A stretch of 64,000 nt of DNA from Lewinella sp. JB7 (GCF_024297185.1 NZ_JANCTD010000010.1:1-64000), one strand, 5' to 3'; positions 43,055-52,853 are shown, numbered from the stretch's first letter. Notes: generated by a model not told the origin, from the letters alone. A program made the numbers and translations.

Positions 43055-44113
43055 ATGGCTGATTTCATTCTTTACGGCGCCTACGGCTACACCGGCCGGC
43101 TCATTACCCGCACCGCCGCCGAATATGGCCTACGCCCCCTGCTCAGTGGGAGGAACGCGCAAAAACTGGAAGCCATGAGCCTGGAATTCGGCTACGACTA
43201 CCGGGCGGTGGACCTGAAAAACCGGACCGAGTTGCACGATCTGCTGAAAGGATATAAGGTCGTCCTGCACGCGGCGGGTCCCTTCGCGGAGACGGCGGCC
43301 CCCATGCAGAAAGCCTGTTTAGCGACCGGGGTACACTACCTGGACATCACGGGGGAAATATCAGTATTCGCGGCCTCCGCCCGCCGCGGGCCGGAAGCCG
43401 AGCGGGCCGGGGTGATGCTCATGCCGGGGGTGGGCTTCGACGTGGTCCCTACCGACTGCCTGGCCGCCTATCTGAAGCGGTGCATGCCCGAAGCAACCGA
43501 ATTGGTGCTCGCCTTCGCCTGGAAGGGTGGCATGATCAGTCACGGCACCTCCAAAACCATGCTCGGCGGCCTGGGCAGGGGCGGGGCGGTTCGGCGCAAC
43601 GGCAAGATCGTACCGGTGCCGGCCGCCCACGACGAACGGTCGTTCCCCTTTACGGAAGAGGCTACCCTAAACGCCGTCACCATTCCCTGGGGCGATGTTT
43701 TCACGGCCTACTTTACGACGGGGATCCCGAACATCAGGACCTACTTCGCGGTGCCGCCCGCGCAGATCAAAATGATGAAACGCAGCAACTACCTGGGGCC
43801 GATACTACGCCTGGGGATCGTGCAGAAGTTTCTGGCGAAAAAGATCGAGGCCCGTCCCGCGGGTCCCGACGACGAGCAGCGGCAACGCGCCGAAGCCTAC
43901 GTCTACGGAGAAGTGAAGGACGTGAGTGGAAAAACGGTGGCCGCCCGCTTGCGCACCCCGGAGGGCTATACCCTCACGGCGATAACCGCCCTGATGATCG
44001 TCCGGCGGGTCCTCGACGGGGAGATGGAGCCCGGCTACCGCACCCCGGCCGGGGTATACGGTCCGGACTTGATCATGGAAGTCGCGGGCGTGACCCGGGA
44101 AGACTTGGCCTAA
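43055..44113 (+). CDS. Saccharopine dehydrogenase-like NADP-binding reductase
   Basis: A 352-residue protein of the trans-acting enoyl reductase/saccharopine dehydrogenase-like family. The Rossmann segment is FILYGAYGYTGRLITRTAAEYG at residues 4-25. VVLHAAGPFAETAAPMQKACLATGVHYLDITGE and MLMPGVGFDVVPTDCLAAYL are typical. Such proteins reduce varied substrates, often lipid or polyketide-like, and this one cannot be assigned. It appears monocistronic. Confidence 0.82.
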   Translation: MADFILYGAYGYTGRLITRTAAEYGLRPLLSGRNAQKLEAMSLEFGYDYRAVDLKNRTELHDLLKGYKVVLHAAGPFAETAAPMQKACLATGVHYLDITGEISVFAASARRGPEAERAGVMLMPGVGFDVVPTDCLAAYLKRCMPEATELVLAFAWKGGMISHGTSKTMLGGLGRGGAVRRNGKIVPVPAAHDERSFPFTEEATLNAVTIPWGDVFTAYFTTGIPNIRTYFAVPPAQIKMMKRSNYLGPILRLGIVQKFLAKKIEARPAGPDDEQRQRAEAYVYGEVKDVSGKTVAARLRTPEGYTLTAITALMIVRRVLDGEMEPGYRTPAGVYGPDLIMEVAGVTREDLA

Positions 44114-44191
44114 CCTTAGGCTTCCCTTAACCCGCCGGCGCAAATCTTCCGCCGCCCGCAGGCGTTGTTAGGGGAACAAAGCCCTTACCGT

Positions 44192-44926
44192 ATGATCCGT
44201 TCTTGCCTCATTCTATTTATGGCCCTGGGACTTGCCCTCCCCGCCGCCGCCCAGTTCGGCAATTTGGGCAAACTGGCCGATAAGGCACAGGGTATCGTCA
44301 CCGGGCAGACTCCCCTGTCGCAGGACGAGATCGGTACCGCCCTGAAGGAAGCCCTCGATCAGGGGGTCGGGCAGGCCGTCACATCCCTATCGGCGCAGGA
44401 CGGATACCTGGCCAGTCCGTATAAGATTCTTCTGCCGGAGGAGGCCCGCACGGTCGTCAGCCGCGTCAGCGCGCTCCCGGGCTTTGGTAATCTTGAGCGG
44501 GACCTCGTCGAGCGCATTAACCGCGCCGCCGAACTGGCGGCTAAGCAGGCCGGTCCGATCTTCGTGGACGCTATCCGCGGACTTACCTTCAAGGATGCCC
44601 TCAACCTGCTGATGGGTGAGAAAGATGCCGCGACCCGTTACCTGGAGACGAGTACGACCACCGGTTTGACCGGTGCCTTCCGGCCGGTGATTCGTGACGC
44701 GCTCGACGAGGTGAAGGCCAATGAACTCTACTTTCAGGCGGTTACGGCCTACAACAAAATTCCCCTGGTCAAAAAAACCGAGCCCGAACTGGACCGTTAC
44801 GTGACCGCGCGGGCTTTGGAAGGAATGTTCGGTCTGATCGAGGTCAAGGAAACGGAATTACGCGAGAACCCCGCTTTGCGGAACACCGAACTGCTGCGTA
44901 AAGTCTTCGCCCGCCAGGACAAGTAG
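44192..44926 (+). CDS. DUF4197 exported protein
   Basis: A 244-residue protein with a signal peptide (MIRSCLILFMALGLALPAAAQ) and a mostly helical DUF4197 domain: SQDEIGTALKEALDQGVGQAVTSLSAQDGYL, YKILLPEE, LERDLVERINRAAELAAKQAGPIF, TFKDALNLLMGEKDAATRYLE. Function of the family is unknown. ATG 44192 is chosen because the signal peptide begins there. Confidence 0.85.
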   Translation: MIRSCLILFMALGLALPAAAQFGNLGKLADKAQGIVTGQTPLSQDEIGTALKEALDQGVGQAVTSLSAQDGYLASPYKILLPEEARTVVSRVSALPGFGNLERDLVERINRAAELAAKQAGPIFVDAIRGLTFKDALNLLMGEKDAATRYLETSTTTGLTGAFRPVIRDALDEVKANELYFQAVTAYNKIPLVKKTEPELDRYVTARALEGMFGLIEVKETELRENPALRNTELLRKVFARQDK

Positions 44927-44960
44927 CTTAGCCCGCGCCGGGCGGGAGGATTCTGGAAAG

Positions 44961-44980
44961 GTTAACATTGGGTTAACGTG
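44961..44980 (+). promoter_or_regulatory. Direct repeats GTTAACRT, 11-bp period, before the receptor gene
   Basis: GTTAACAT (44961) and GTTAACGT (44972) are spaced 11 bp start to start and lie 19-38 bp upstream of the -7 box. That is the layout bound by OmpR/PhoB-type response regulators acting as activators. The regulator is not in the window. Confidence 0.5.
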
Positions 44981-44998
44981 AAGGTGAAAAAATCAATA

Positions 44999-45006
44999 GA
45001 CCTTTG
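44999..45006 (+). promoter_or_regulatory. Receptor gene promoter -7 box
   Basis: GACCTTTG followed by C, one mismatch to TAnnTTTG, 54 nt before the ATG at 45061. Confidence 0.5.
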
Positions 45007-45060
45007 CACCAACTTTAGGGGGTCTCGCCCCGGAACCTAATCAACCAAATCCTTCTAAGT

Positions 45061-48000
45061 ATGAGGTTTTTTACCAACCTTCTCACCATCTGCCTGGTGC
45101 TGATGCTACTGCCGCTTGGGGTAGCCGCCCAGGGGGTGACCACTTCCTCCATCTACGGGCAAATTACCGAGGCCGGGACGGGGGAACCCCTGATCGGCGC
45201 TACGGTGCAGGCCGTGCACACCCCCTCGGGTACGACCTACGGTAACGTAACCGACCTGGAGGGCTTTTTCCGTTTACCCGGCCTGCGCGTCGGTGGCCCC
45301 TACACCATCTCGGTTACTTACACCGGCTTCAGCCCGATCGTACAGGACGACATTTTCCTGTCCCTCGGTCAGGCCTTCCAGTTCAGCCAGTCCCTCAGCG
45401 AGGGAGCGGTCGACCTGGGAGAAATTACCGTGACCTCCACCCGGGGCGCCGTTTTCGACGGGAAGCGTACCGGTCAGGAGACCACCATCAGCGAGCAGCA
45501 GATCGACGCCCTACCCACCGTAAACCGGAACATCGCCGATTACGCCCGCCTCAACCCGCTGGCCAAGATCGAAGAGGGCGACGGTTTCGCCATTCAGATC
45601 GCCGGTCAGAACAACCGCTTCAACAGCATCTACATCGACGGAGCCGTAAATAATGACGCCTTCGGTCTTTCCGGATCGGGCACGAACGGTGGCCAGACCG
45701 GCGTTTCGCCCATTTCTATTGACGCGGTGGAGCAGTTCACCGTTGCGGTGGCTCCCTTCGACGTCCGTCAGAGCGGATTCGCCGGCGGGTCGATTAGCGC
45801 GGTCACCCGGTCGGGAACCAATAACCTGGAGGGATCGGCTTACTACTTCTTCCGCAACGACGGTCTTACCCGTGACGCCGGATTTACGAATGATGTCGGC
45901 TTCGATTTCGACCCCATTGCCGAATTTTCGGCCAAGACCTACGGCGCCCGTCTCGGCGGACCGATCATTAAGGACAAGGTGTTCTTCTTCGTCAACGCCG
46001 AACTGCAGCGCGACGAGACGCCCCAACCCTTCAGCATCGCTAACTACCAGGGCAACAGCAGCGCCGGCGACCTGAGTGCGCTGGCCAACACGATCCGGAA
46101 TACCTACGGCTACGACCCCGGTGCGTACGACAATAATACCGCCTACCTGAACAGCGACAAGCTGCTCGGTAAGCTCGACTTCAACCTGAGTGACGTCCAC
46201 AAGCTCTCCGTACGGCACAGCTACGTTACCGCCGAGAACCTGGAAGCCCGCAACTCCGGCAGCCGCAACATTAACTTCCTCAACGGATCGGAATTCTTCA
46301 TTTCGAAGACCAACAGCTCGGCCGTCGAACTCAACAGCCTCTTCGGCAACTCCGCCAATAACCTCACGATCGGATTCACCAGCGTGCGGGACGACCGCGA
46401 CCCCCTGGGACCCGACTTCCCCACCCTGCGTCTGCAGGACGGCAATAATGGTAACATCGAACTCGGAGCCGAGCGCTTCTCCACGGCCAACCTGCTGAAC
46501 CAGGACATCCTCACGATCAAGAACGATTACACCATCTACGCCGGTCGCCACAACGTCCTCGTAGGTGCCAACCTCGAATACTTCAAGGCGGGTAACCTCT
46601 TTATCCGGGAAAACTTCGGTTCCTACCAGTACTTCGACAGCGATTCGCTCACCGGCGTGCAGCGCTTCCTGGCCGGCGAACCCGCCGATCAGTTCGATCG
46701 CAGCTACAGCCAGGTTGATAACATCACGGGCGACGGCAGCGCGGCCATCGCCACCATCAAGCAGACCCTGATCGGCTTCTACGTACAGGACGAATTCCAG
46801 GTCAACGATCAGCTGCGCCTGACCGGTGGACTGCGGATCGACGTGCCCGTGTGGCCCAACGACGTGCCGGAAAACGATCAGTTCAACAGCGAGACCATCC
46901 CCCTGCTGGACCAGGCCGGTTACGACCTCGAGGGTGCCCGCACGGGTCAGTTCATCAAGTCGAGCATCCTGTTTAGCCCCCGTTTAGGGTTCAACTACGA
47001 CGTGCTGGGCGATAAGACCCTGCAACTCCGCGGCGGCATCGGCATCTTCACCAGCCGCATTCCCCTGGTATGGCCCGGTGGAGCTTACAACAACTACGGC
47101 TTCAACATCGGCGGTGTCCGCCTCCGGGACGAGGTGATGTTCAACCCCGACGTCAACAGCCAGCCTCCGGGTGACATCAACCTGAGCAACCCCGCCCCCT
47201 CGGGTCAGATCGACCTCTTCGCTCAGAACTTCAAGTTGCCCCAGACCACCAAGGTGAACCTGGCCGTGGATTACCAACTGCCCCACAATTTCATCCTAAC
47301 GGTAGAAGGACTCTACACCAAGTTCAACAACTACGTTCGTTACCAGAGCCTCAACCTCGATCCGAGCAACATCGCGCGCCTGACCGGCACTCCCGATAAC
47401 CGGGTGTACTACACCAGTTCCTCCGCGCTCGACCGCACCTACACGGGTATCTATCTCGGTACGAACACCGACAAGGGGTACAGCTGGAACTTCAGCACCG
47501 TACTGCAGAAGCCGTTCAGCAACGGATTCATCGGAACCCTGGGCTACTCCTACGGCGACAGCTACAGCCTGTTCGACGGCACCTCCAGCCAGAACTCCTC
47601 CCAGTGGCGGAGCTACTACAACCCGGAGGGTCGTAACAACGAAGGCCCCGTACAGCGTTCCGCCTTCGCCGCCGGCCACCGTATCTTCGGATCGGCCAGC
47701 TACGCCTTCGAGGGTACCGAAAATACCAAGCAGACCTTCTCGATCTTTATGAACGGCGACAGCCGGGGAGCCTACACCTACGTGGTCGGAGCTTCAAATC
47801 GCGACTTCGTGAACGATTTCGGTTTCAGCTTCAACGAAGTGGCCTTCATTCCGGCCAACGCTTCCGAGATCAATCTGGTGGAAGACCGTAACGGCAACTC
47901 TCCCGCCACTCAGTACGCCGCCCTGGAAGCATTCATTGAGGACGATCCCTACCTGAAGGACAACCGCGGCCAATTCGCCGAGCGCAACAGCAACTGGTCG

Positions 48001-48336
48001 CCCTTCAAAACCATCTTCGACGCCCGCTTCCTGCAGGACTTTTACATCAACACCAAGAACGGTCACCGCAACACCCTGCAGCTGTCCCTCGACGTGTTCA
48101 ACCTGAACAACCTGCTGAACAAGCAGTGGGGACAGATCAACAGCCTCGGCTTCGGTACCTACTCCCTGGTGAATCTGGATGACATCTCCGACGACGGCGT
48201 ACCGACCTACACCGTCAACAGCGAGATCGTGAACGGCGCTAAGCCCGACGAGATCTTCGACGACAACCTGGACGACTCCGGCCTGCGCAGCAGCCGCTGG
48301 ACCATGCAGCTTGGGGTACGCTATACCTTCAAGTAA
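45061..48336 (+). CDS. Oar-like TonB-dependent outer-membrane receptor
   Basis: A 1091-residue protein. A signal peptide (ending about residue 24, GVAAQG) is followed by a carboxypeptidase-regulatory-like beta domain (SIYGQITEAGTGEPLIGATVQAV...). The TonB plug (DALPTVNRNIADYARLNPLAK, SIYIDGAVNNDAFG, EQFTVAVAPFDVRQSGFAGGSISAVTRSGTN) and a large C-terminal beta barrel ending in LGVRYTFK follow. The plug sequence is Oar-like rather than SusC-like, and no SusD lies next to it. The ligand is unknown. A strong terminator follows, so it is probably transcribed alone. Confidence 0.93.
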   Translation: MRFFTNLLTICLVLMLLPLGVAAQGVTTSSIYGQITEAGTGEPLIGATVQAVHTPSGTTYGNVTDLEGFFRLPGLRVGGPYTISVTYTGFSPIVQDDIFLSLGQAFQFSQSLSEGAVDLGEITVTSTRGAVFDGKRTGQETTISEQQIDALPTVNRNIADYARLNPLAKIEEGDGFAIQIAGQNNRFNSIYIDGAVNNDAFGLSGSGTNGGQTGVSPISIDAVEQFTVAVAPFDVRQSGFAGGSISAVTRSGTNNLEGSAYYFFRNDGLTRDAGFTNDVGFDFDPIAEFSAKTYGARLGGPIIKDKVFFFVNAELQRDETPQPFSIANYQGNSSAGDLSALANTIRNTYGYDPGAYDNNTAYLNSDKLLGKLDFNLSDVHKLSVRHSYVTAENLEARNSGSRNINFLNGSEFFISKTNSSAVELNSLFGNSANNLTIGFTSVRDDRDPLGPDFPTLRLQDGNNGNIELGAERFSTANLLNQDILTIKNDYTIYAGRHNVLVGANLEYFKAGNLFIRENFGSYQYFDSDSLTGVQRFLAGEPADQFDRSYSQVDNITGDGSAAIATIKQTLIGFYVQDEFQVNDQLRLTGGLRIDVPVWPNDVPENDQFNSETIPLLDQAGYDLEGARTGQFIKSSILFSPRLGFNYDVLGDKTLQLRGGIGIFTSRIPLVWPGGAYNNYGFNIGGVRLRDEVMFNPDVNSQPPGDINLSNPAPSGQIDLFAQNFKLPQTTKVNLAVDYQLPHNFILTVEGLYTKFNNYVRYQSLNLDPSNIARLTGTPDNRVYYTSSSALDRTYTGIYLGTNTDKGYSWNFSTVLQKPFSNGFIGTLGYSYGDSYSLFDGTSSQNSSQWRSYYNPEGRNNEGPVQRSAFAAGHRIFGSASYAFEGTENTKQTFSIFMNGDSRGAYTYVVGASNRDFVNDFGFSFNEVAFIPANASEINLVEDRNGNSPATQYAALEAFIEDDPYLKDNRGQFAERNSNWSPFKTIFDARFLQDFYINTKNGHRNTLQLSLDVFNLNNLLNKQWGQINSLGFGTYSLVNLDDISDDGVPTYTVNSEIVNGAKPDEIFDDNLDDSGLRSSRWTMQLGVRYTFK

Positions 48337-48376
48337 TCCGTTCGGCCGCGCCATCACCGGCGCCCGTTCGTAAAGA

Positions 48377-48415
48377 GCCCCCGACCCGTCAAACGGTCGG
48401 GGGCTTTTCTTTTTT
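48377..48415 (+). terminator. Intrinsic terminator after the receptor gene
   Basis: GCCCCCGACC and GGTCGGGGGC form a perfect 10-bp stem with an 8-nt loop, followed by TTTTCTTTTTT. Confidence 0.92.
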
Positions 48416-48570
48416 CGTCTCCCCCGTACGGCGGTTTCTGACCGGTTTTAGAACATCGACCACCCCGGGAAACATCTATAGGTGATGGGGTAACTCCTGA
48501 GTCGTGGGTAGCATACGCCACGGACGCCGGCTAGTCTCCCCGCAACCATCACCACAAAAACCAAGTAACC

Positions 48571-49233
48571 ATGGCACAAATACGTATTGAAGAGAAAAAA
48601 AGCGGCACCCCGATCTGGCCGTGGATCATCGGCCTCCTGCTCCTGGGAGTCATCATCTGGGGAGTAGCCGAAGCTTTCGACGAATCCGAAGAGGTGTACA
48701 CCGAGGAGGTCCTGGAGGATGACGACAGCGTAGCCGGCGTCGCTACCGGCATCGACGAGAATAACAACTACAACGACTACGAAACGCCCGACGAAGACTA
48801 CACCGGCGCCGTCACGACCTACCTATCCACCACCGAAAATATGGAGGGGGAAATGGGTATCGATCATGAGTTTAGCCACCGGGCGCTGACCGAACTGGCA
48901 ATGGCCACCCGGGCGATCGCCGAAGATAAGGGGCTCACGAGCGAGGCTTCGGTCAAGGAAAAGACCGACCGCATCGAACGCCTGGCCAATGAGATCATGG
49001 AAGACCCCATGGCCGGTGATCACGCCGATAAGATCAAAATGGCCGCCCTGCTGATCACCGAAGTTCTGGAGGACATCGATAGTGAGGCCTACGACGGTCA
49101 GAGTGCCGCCGACCTCGCTAAGCTCCGGCAGGAGGCCCAGGCCATGAGCGCCGAAACGCTCACCCTAAACCAGAAAGAGGACGTACGCACCTTCTTCCGT
49201 CAGGCCCGCATGGTGCTGCAGCGGATGAGCTAA
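48571..49233 (+). CDS. Hypothetical membrane-anchored acidic protein
   Basis: A 220-residue protein. A short cytoplasmic N-terminus (MAQIRIEEKKSG) and one transmembrane helix (WPWIIGLLLLGVIIWGVAEAF, residues 17-37) are followed by an Asp/Glu-rich linker (EEVYTEEVLEDDD...). A helical domain follows (HEFSHRALTELAMATRAIAEDKG...). No known family is recognised. It lies 43 bp upstream of the PRC-barrel-like gene on the same strand and may share its regulation. Confidence 0.72.
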   Translation: MAQIRIEEKKSGTPIWPWIIGLLLLGVIIWGVAEAFDESEEVYTEEVLEDDDSVAGVATGIDENNNYNDYETPDEDYTGAVTTYLSTTENMEGEMGIDHEFSHRALTELAMATRAIAEDKGLTSEASVKEKTDRIERLANEIMEDPMAGDHADKIKMAALLITEVLEDIDSEAYDGQSAADLAKLRQEAQAMSAETLTLNQKEDVRTFFRQARMVLQRMS

Positions 49234-49276
49234 ACACGCCCTCTCCTACCCTCCCTAACCCACAAAATACTCAGAT

Positions 49277-49834
49277 ATGAACACCACAGTAAATGACGAT
49301 GACCGCATCCGCGCCAACAGCCGCCTGAAGTTTCTCGACGAAATTTCCGGTTATAAGGTGCACCACGACGATGTAGATCCCCGAGGATATACCGTCAAAC
49401 TGCAATCGGGCGAGTCCATCGGTGAAGTGGAAGGCCTGCTGGCCGATACCGATGCTAAACTGGTCCGCTACGTGGAAGTGGAGATCGATGACGACATCAT
49501 CGAGCGCCACGACCGCGACCTGTACAACGAGAAGGACCGCCACGTGCTGGTGCCCGTCGGGCTTATCCGGATCGACCAGGACGACCGGTCGGTCGTCGTA
49601 TCCGGCATTCCCTACGATCGCTTCAACAACTATCCGAGGTACGAACGCGACCGGGGGTACACGACCAGCCACGAGATCGATACGACGGACTACCTTTCCG
49701 ATTTCCACGAGTTCGGTAAGAACCACGATCGCAGCCGTTACGCTACCGATAACTTCCGCAACGCCGATCGGCTGGACGATGCCTTCTACGACAGTAACTT
49801 CTACCGCAACCCATCCGCCCACGATCGGCCGTAG
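49277..49834 (+). CDS. PRC-barrel-like hypothetical protein
   Basis: A 185-residue soluble, very polar protein. Residues about 20-115 resemble a PRC-barrel: ISGYKVHHDDVDPRGYTVKLQSGESIGEVEGLLADTDAKLVRYVEV and HVLVPVGLIRIDQDDRSVVV. The C-terminal 60 residues are rich in Asp, Arg, Tyr and Asn and are probably flexible. PRC-barrel proteins occur in stress responses and in RNA or electron-transfer contexts, and no specific role is inferred. Confidence 0.7.
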   Translation: MNTTVNDDDRIRANSRLKFLDEISGYKVHHDDVDPRGYTVKLQSGESIGEVEGLLADTDAKLVRYVEVEIDDDIIERHDRDLYNEKDRHVLVPVGLIRIDQDDRSVVVSGIPYDRFNNYPRYERDRGYTTSHEIDTTDYLSDFHEFGKNHDRSRYATDNFRNADRLDDAFYDSNFYRNPSAHDRP

Positions 49835-49857
49835 TCCGGTTTTACGCTAGTGGATCC

Positions 49858-49895
49858 AACGACCCGTACCGCACCGCGCGTTACGGGTCGTTTTA
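49858..49895. terminator. Bidirectional terminator between PRC-barrel gene and lptD
   Basis: AACGACCCGTA (49858-49868) pairs with TACGGGTCGTT (49882-49892) in a perfect 11-bp stem with a 13-nt loop. T residues follow on the plus strand, and lptD ends at 49893 on the other strand. Confidence 0.75.
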
Positions 49896-52640
49896 GTTTC
49901 CGAACCTGTTTTGTCCGTCGTACCGGTTCTGGTTAATCGGCACTTCCAGGAAGTCGAAGGTACCGGGCTTGACCGCGATGCTAAACTGGTAGGTATTGCG
50001 CTGGGGCGCCCAGCTGAAACGCATCTCCCAGCAGTGTAGGTCGCGGGCGAAACTGAGGTAGGGGTAGGTGATGCTCTTGCTCGTAAAATCATAGCCGATC
50101 TGGCCGATGTTGACGCTCCAGTTCTCGGTGAGCTGCAGTGCCCCCCGCAGTTCGATACTGTTAGCGTGGGTGTTGAAGCGCAGGGTGTCGCGAGTGCCCG
50201 GCACGGCGGAGACTTCCCGGTCCAGGCGGTAGTTGAGGGTGTGCCGGATACTGAACTTCTCGAAGAGACTAAGGATGTCCGTTTCCTCAAACAGGGTATT
50301 CTCATCTTCCCGACGGCGACGGCGCTCCTCGACCACGTCGGTGACGTATTCTTCCTCCTGCCCCTGGAACAATTCCCGGATTTTCGCGACCGTCAGGTTG
50401 GTCGATATCGTTCCGTTGAAGGTGTTCAATTGCACGGGTGCCCCCCGGTCGCGCAGGGTGGTGATCCCGATCCGGTCCACTTGATCGGTCACCGGATCGT
50501 AGCGGCTCACGTAGGGATCGAAGTTGGCCCGCAGGCTCACCTGGGTGAGGCCCTTGAAGAAGCTGGTACCCCCCGATACGTTGATGGCGCTCCACTGCAG
50601 ACTGTCGGCGGTGAGTTCGTAGTTTCCGCTGACCGCAATGTTCTGGAATAGCTTGACGATATTATCGGTGCTGTCCTTGCGGTTATAGACTTTCGCTTCA
50701 AAGAGGTTGGCGATGGAGTAGCTCACCCCGAAACTCTCCTGAGATGAACTGGGCGTTCCGAAGATCTGCCCCTGAAAAGGAGTCACGAAACGATTGGCGT
50801 TGCCCCGGACGGGATCGATGTCCGTCTCCCGGATGAAGTAGGGCGTCCCGCTGATAAAGTCCGTTGCGTTACGGTAGTCCGGCGAGTATCCCACCGTTAC
50901 CGTGGGTTTCATGACGTGGCGAAGTCCCTTCAGGCCGAACAGGCCGCGTTCGCCGAGCCGCACGGTTCCGAACAGCTGGGTGCTGACGCTCACCCCCGCG
51001 CTGTAGGTCCGGTAACTGGCCAGCCCGGGGTTCAGTCGGCTGTTGATGGAGGCAAAGGAGATCGTGTCGACGGTGACGTTACCGTCCTCGTCGATGCCGG
51101 GCTCCGTATCGATGGTCGACGGATCCAGGAAATACTCGAGGGTCTTGCCGTAGTAGACTTCGGCGTAGCTGGCGTTGGGGCTTACGTTAAAGTACTTCAG
51201 CACGTTGAGGCTGAGGGCGGTACTCACGTCGTGCCGAAAGCCGTAGCGCGCCTCGTCGAAGGTCTGTTGCGTGAAGAAGCTCGTATCCTGCCCCGCGAAT
51301 TCCGTCTTCAGTTGGCTGTTGTACCGGAAGCTCAATTTCTTGTACCAGGCCCGCTGACTGCCCGGCAGATTGCGCAGAGGATAAATGGTCTGGGTCTGGA
51401 AGCTGGCATCGGGGAAGCTCACCGAGATCGCTCCCGTCTGGTTGTTCTGACTGTGGGTGAGTCCGGCGGTGAGGGTGGATTTCAGTTTCGGGAAAGACTT
51501 GGTGATGTTCATCGACGAGCGTATGATGTTGGTGCTCGCGGATTCGTAGGTATTCAGGTACCGCTGGTCGGCCAGGTTTGTTTGGAAGTTGATGCTTCCG
51601 CCGAAATTGAAGGTCGGGTGGGCGCGTTGGTCCTGGCGGTGACTCCAGCCCAGAGTGATGCCCTGGTTGACGATCGGCTGCAATCCTTCGGATACCGAGG
51701 TTTCGTCTACCAGCCGCCGGTAGCTGAAATTGGCGCTGCCGCTGTACTTATACCGACGCCGGTAACTGGAGGCGGCGTTGACGGTAAAGGTGCCGTTGAG
51801 GTAGATATCGCTGGTCGCCGTCAGATTCACGTGTTCGCCCAGGGGGAAGAACCAGCCGATGCCCTGAAACCCGAAGCCCCACTGCGGACTGTACTGGTAG
51901 TCGCTGGGAAAAAGCAGTCCGCTGCTCCGGCCGCTCTTGAGGGGGAAGAAGCCGAAGGGAAGCCAGAACGGCGTGGGGACCCCCATGATCTCCAGGTTGG
52001 ACGGCCCGATGATGGCCAGTTTGTTGGGTACTACCTTCGCGCGCTGAGTGCGGATGCCGAAGTGGGGATGATCGAGTGAGCAACTGGTAAAGATGGCTCC
52101 CTCGGTATAGATCACGTCGGAGCGGGTACTGTCGTTGGTCGCGATACCGCCGCTGACGAACTTGGACTTGCCGCCCCGGACGTACACGTCGTCCTGGGTG
52201 GTGACCGTTTCGGTCACGATCCCCTTTCGGCTCTTAAAGTTATAGGTTAATCCCTTGGCCGTAAACTCCTGACCTCCATCACTGAATTTAGGATCGCCTA
52301 CTTGGGTTCCCGAACTATCCGGCCAGGGTTCCGCGGAGACGACGTTCTGCCCGTAATCGAGTACGATGTGGTTGGCCTCCAGGCTGACGTCCTGATAGTT
52401 GACGCGGGCGTTTCCGTACAGGTGGATGCGCTGGTTGACCAGGTCGACGTCCATACTGTCCTCGCTGCTGTACTCGACCGGCGCGTCCAGGCTGTCGGGG
52501 CTCATCCGGTAATCGGCCGTGCTTCCCGAAAAGACGGCTCTTTCCGGAATACTATCCACCTGCGCCCCCGCCCGAACCGCTACGAAGAGCAGGCAGTAAA
52601 GCAGGGCGGCGGTGCGCGGGTGCGAAAAAAGCTTGGTCAA
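49893..52640 (-). CDS. lptD: LPS-assembly protein LptD-like outer-membrane barrel
   Basis: A 915-residue protein. A signal peptide (TAALLYCLLFVAVRAGAQ) is followed by an OstA/LptA-type beta-jellyroll repeat region (about residues 35-220: VDLVNQRIHLYGNARVNYQDVSLEANHIVLDYG...). A long beta barrel completes it, with the conserved PFWLPFGFFPLKSGRSSGLLFPSDYQYSPQWGFGFQGIGWFFPL at the junction. It should insert LPS into the outer leaflet with LptE. Bacteroidota proteins of this type are divergent from the E. coli enzyme. Its 5' leader carries a hairpin. Confidence 0.88.
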   Translation of the reverse strand: MTKLFSHPRTAALLYCLLFVAVRAGAQVDSIPERAVFSGSTADYRMSPDSLDAPVEYSSEDSMDVDLVNQRIHLYGNARVNYQDVSLEANHIVLDYGQNVVSAEPWPDSSGTQVGDPKFSDGGQEFTAKGLTYNFKSRKGIVTETVTTQDDVYVRGGKSKFVSGGIATNDSTRSDVIYTEGAIFTSCSLDHPHFGIRTQRAKVVPNKLAIIGPSNLEIMGVPTPFWLPFGFFPLKSGRSSGLLFPSDYQYSPQWGFGFQGIGWFFPLGEHVNLTATSDIYLNGTFTVNAASSYRRRYKYSGSANFSYRRLVDETSVSEGLQPIVNQGITLGWSHRQDQRAHPTFNFGGSINFQTNLADQRYLNTYESASTNIIRSSMNITKSFPKLKSTLTAGLTHSQNNQTGAISVSFPDASFQTQTIYPLRNLPGSQRAWYKKLSFRYNSQLKTEFAGQDTSFFTQQTFDEARYGFRHDVSTALSLNVLKYFNVSPNASYAEVYYGKTLEYFLDPSTIDTEPGIDEDGNVTVDTISFASINSRLNPGLASYRTYSAGVSVSTQLFGTVRLGERGLFGLKGLRHVMKPTVTVGYSPDYRNATDFISGTPYFIRETDIDPVRGNANRFVTPFQGQIFGTPSSSQESFGVSYSIANLFEAKVYNRKDSTDNIVKLFQNIAVSGNYELTADSLQWSAINVSGGTSFFKGLTQVSLRANFDPYVSRYDPVTDQVDRIGITTLRDRGAPVQLNTFNGTISTNLTVAKIRELFQGQEEEYVTDVVEERRRRREDENTLFEETDILSLFEKFSIRHTLNYRLDREVSAVPGTRDTLRFNTHANSIELRGALQLTENWSVNIGQIGYDFTSKSITYPYLSFARDLHCWEMRFSWAPQRNTYQFSIAVKPGTFDFLEVPINQNRYDGQNRFGN

Positions 52641-52663
52641 TGCGGTGTAGGTCTCCGTTTGGA

Positions 52664-52698
52664 CTAACGACCCGGGCGGCTCATCCGTGGTTCGTTAG
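52664..52698. other. Hairpin in the lptD 5' leader
   Basis: CTAACGA (52664-52670) and TCGTTAG (52692-52698) are perfect 7-bp arms within the roughly 87-nt leader between the lptD -7 box and its ATG. It may influence translation or stability of lptD mRNA. Confidence 0.45.
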
Positions 52699-52731
52699 CG
52701 GGGCCTTTAACGGTTCATTAAGTAAGGGCGG

Positions 52732-52739
52732 CAAAAGTA
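52732..52739 (-). promoter_or_regulatory. lptD promoter -7 box
   Basis: Minus-strand TACTTTTG is a full match to TAnnTTTG, followed by C, and lies 92 nt before the lptD ATG. Confidence 0.6.
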
Positions 52740-52853
52740 CGACAGTTGGCCGCGGATGGGGCATCTATTTGGGTCCGTGTTAGGTCTCCAGGACGAATTT
52801 GGGTATATTTCCGGGAATCCATTTCTAGCAATTTCTAGTCAATTATCTATGAT

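Noticed and set aside
45061-48336. SusC-type polysaccharide utilisation receptor
   Set aside because: No SusD gene is adjacent, and the plug sequence is Oar-like (carboxypeptidase-regulatory domain plus FAGGSISAVTRSGTN).
48416-48570. Promoter or riboswitch before the acidic membrane protein gene
   Set aside because: No TAnnTTTG box, clear stem series or known riboswitch core could be identified in the 155 bp.
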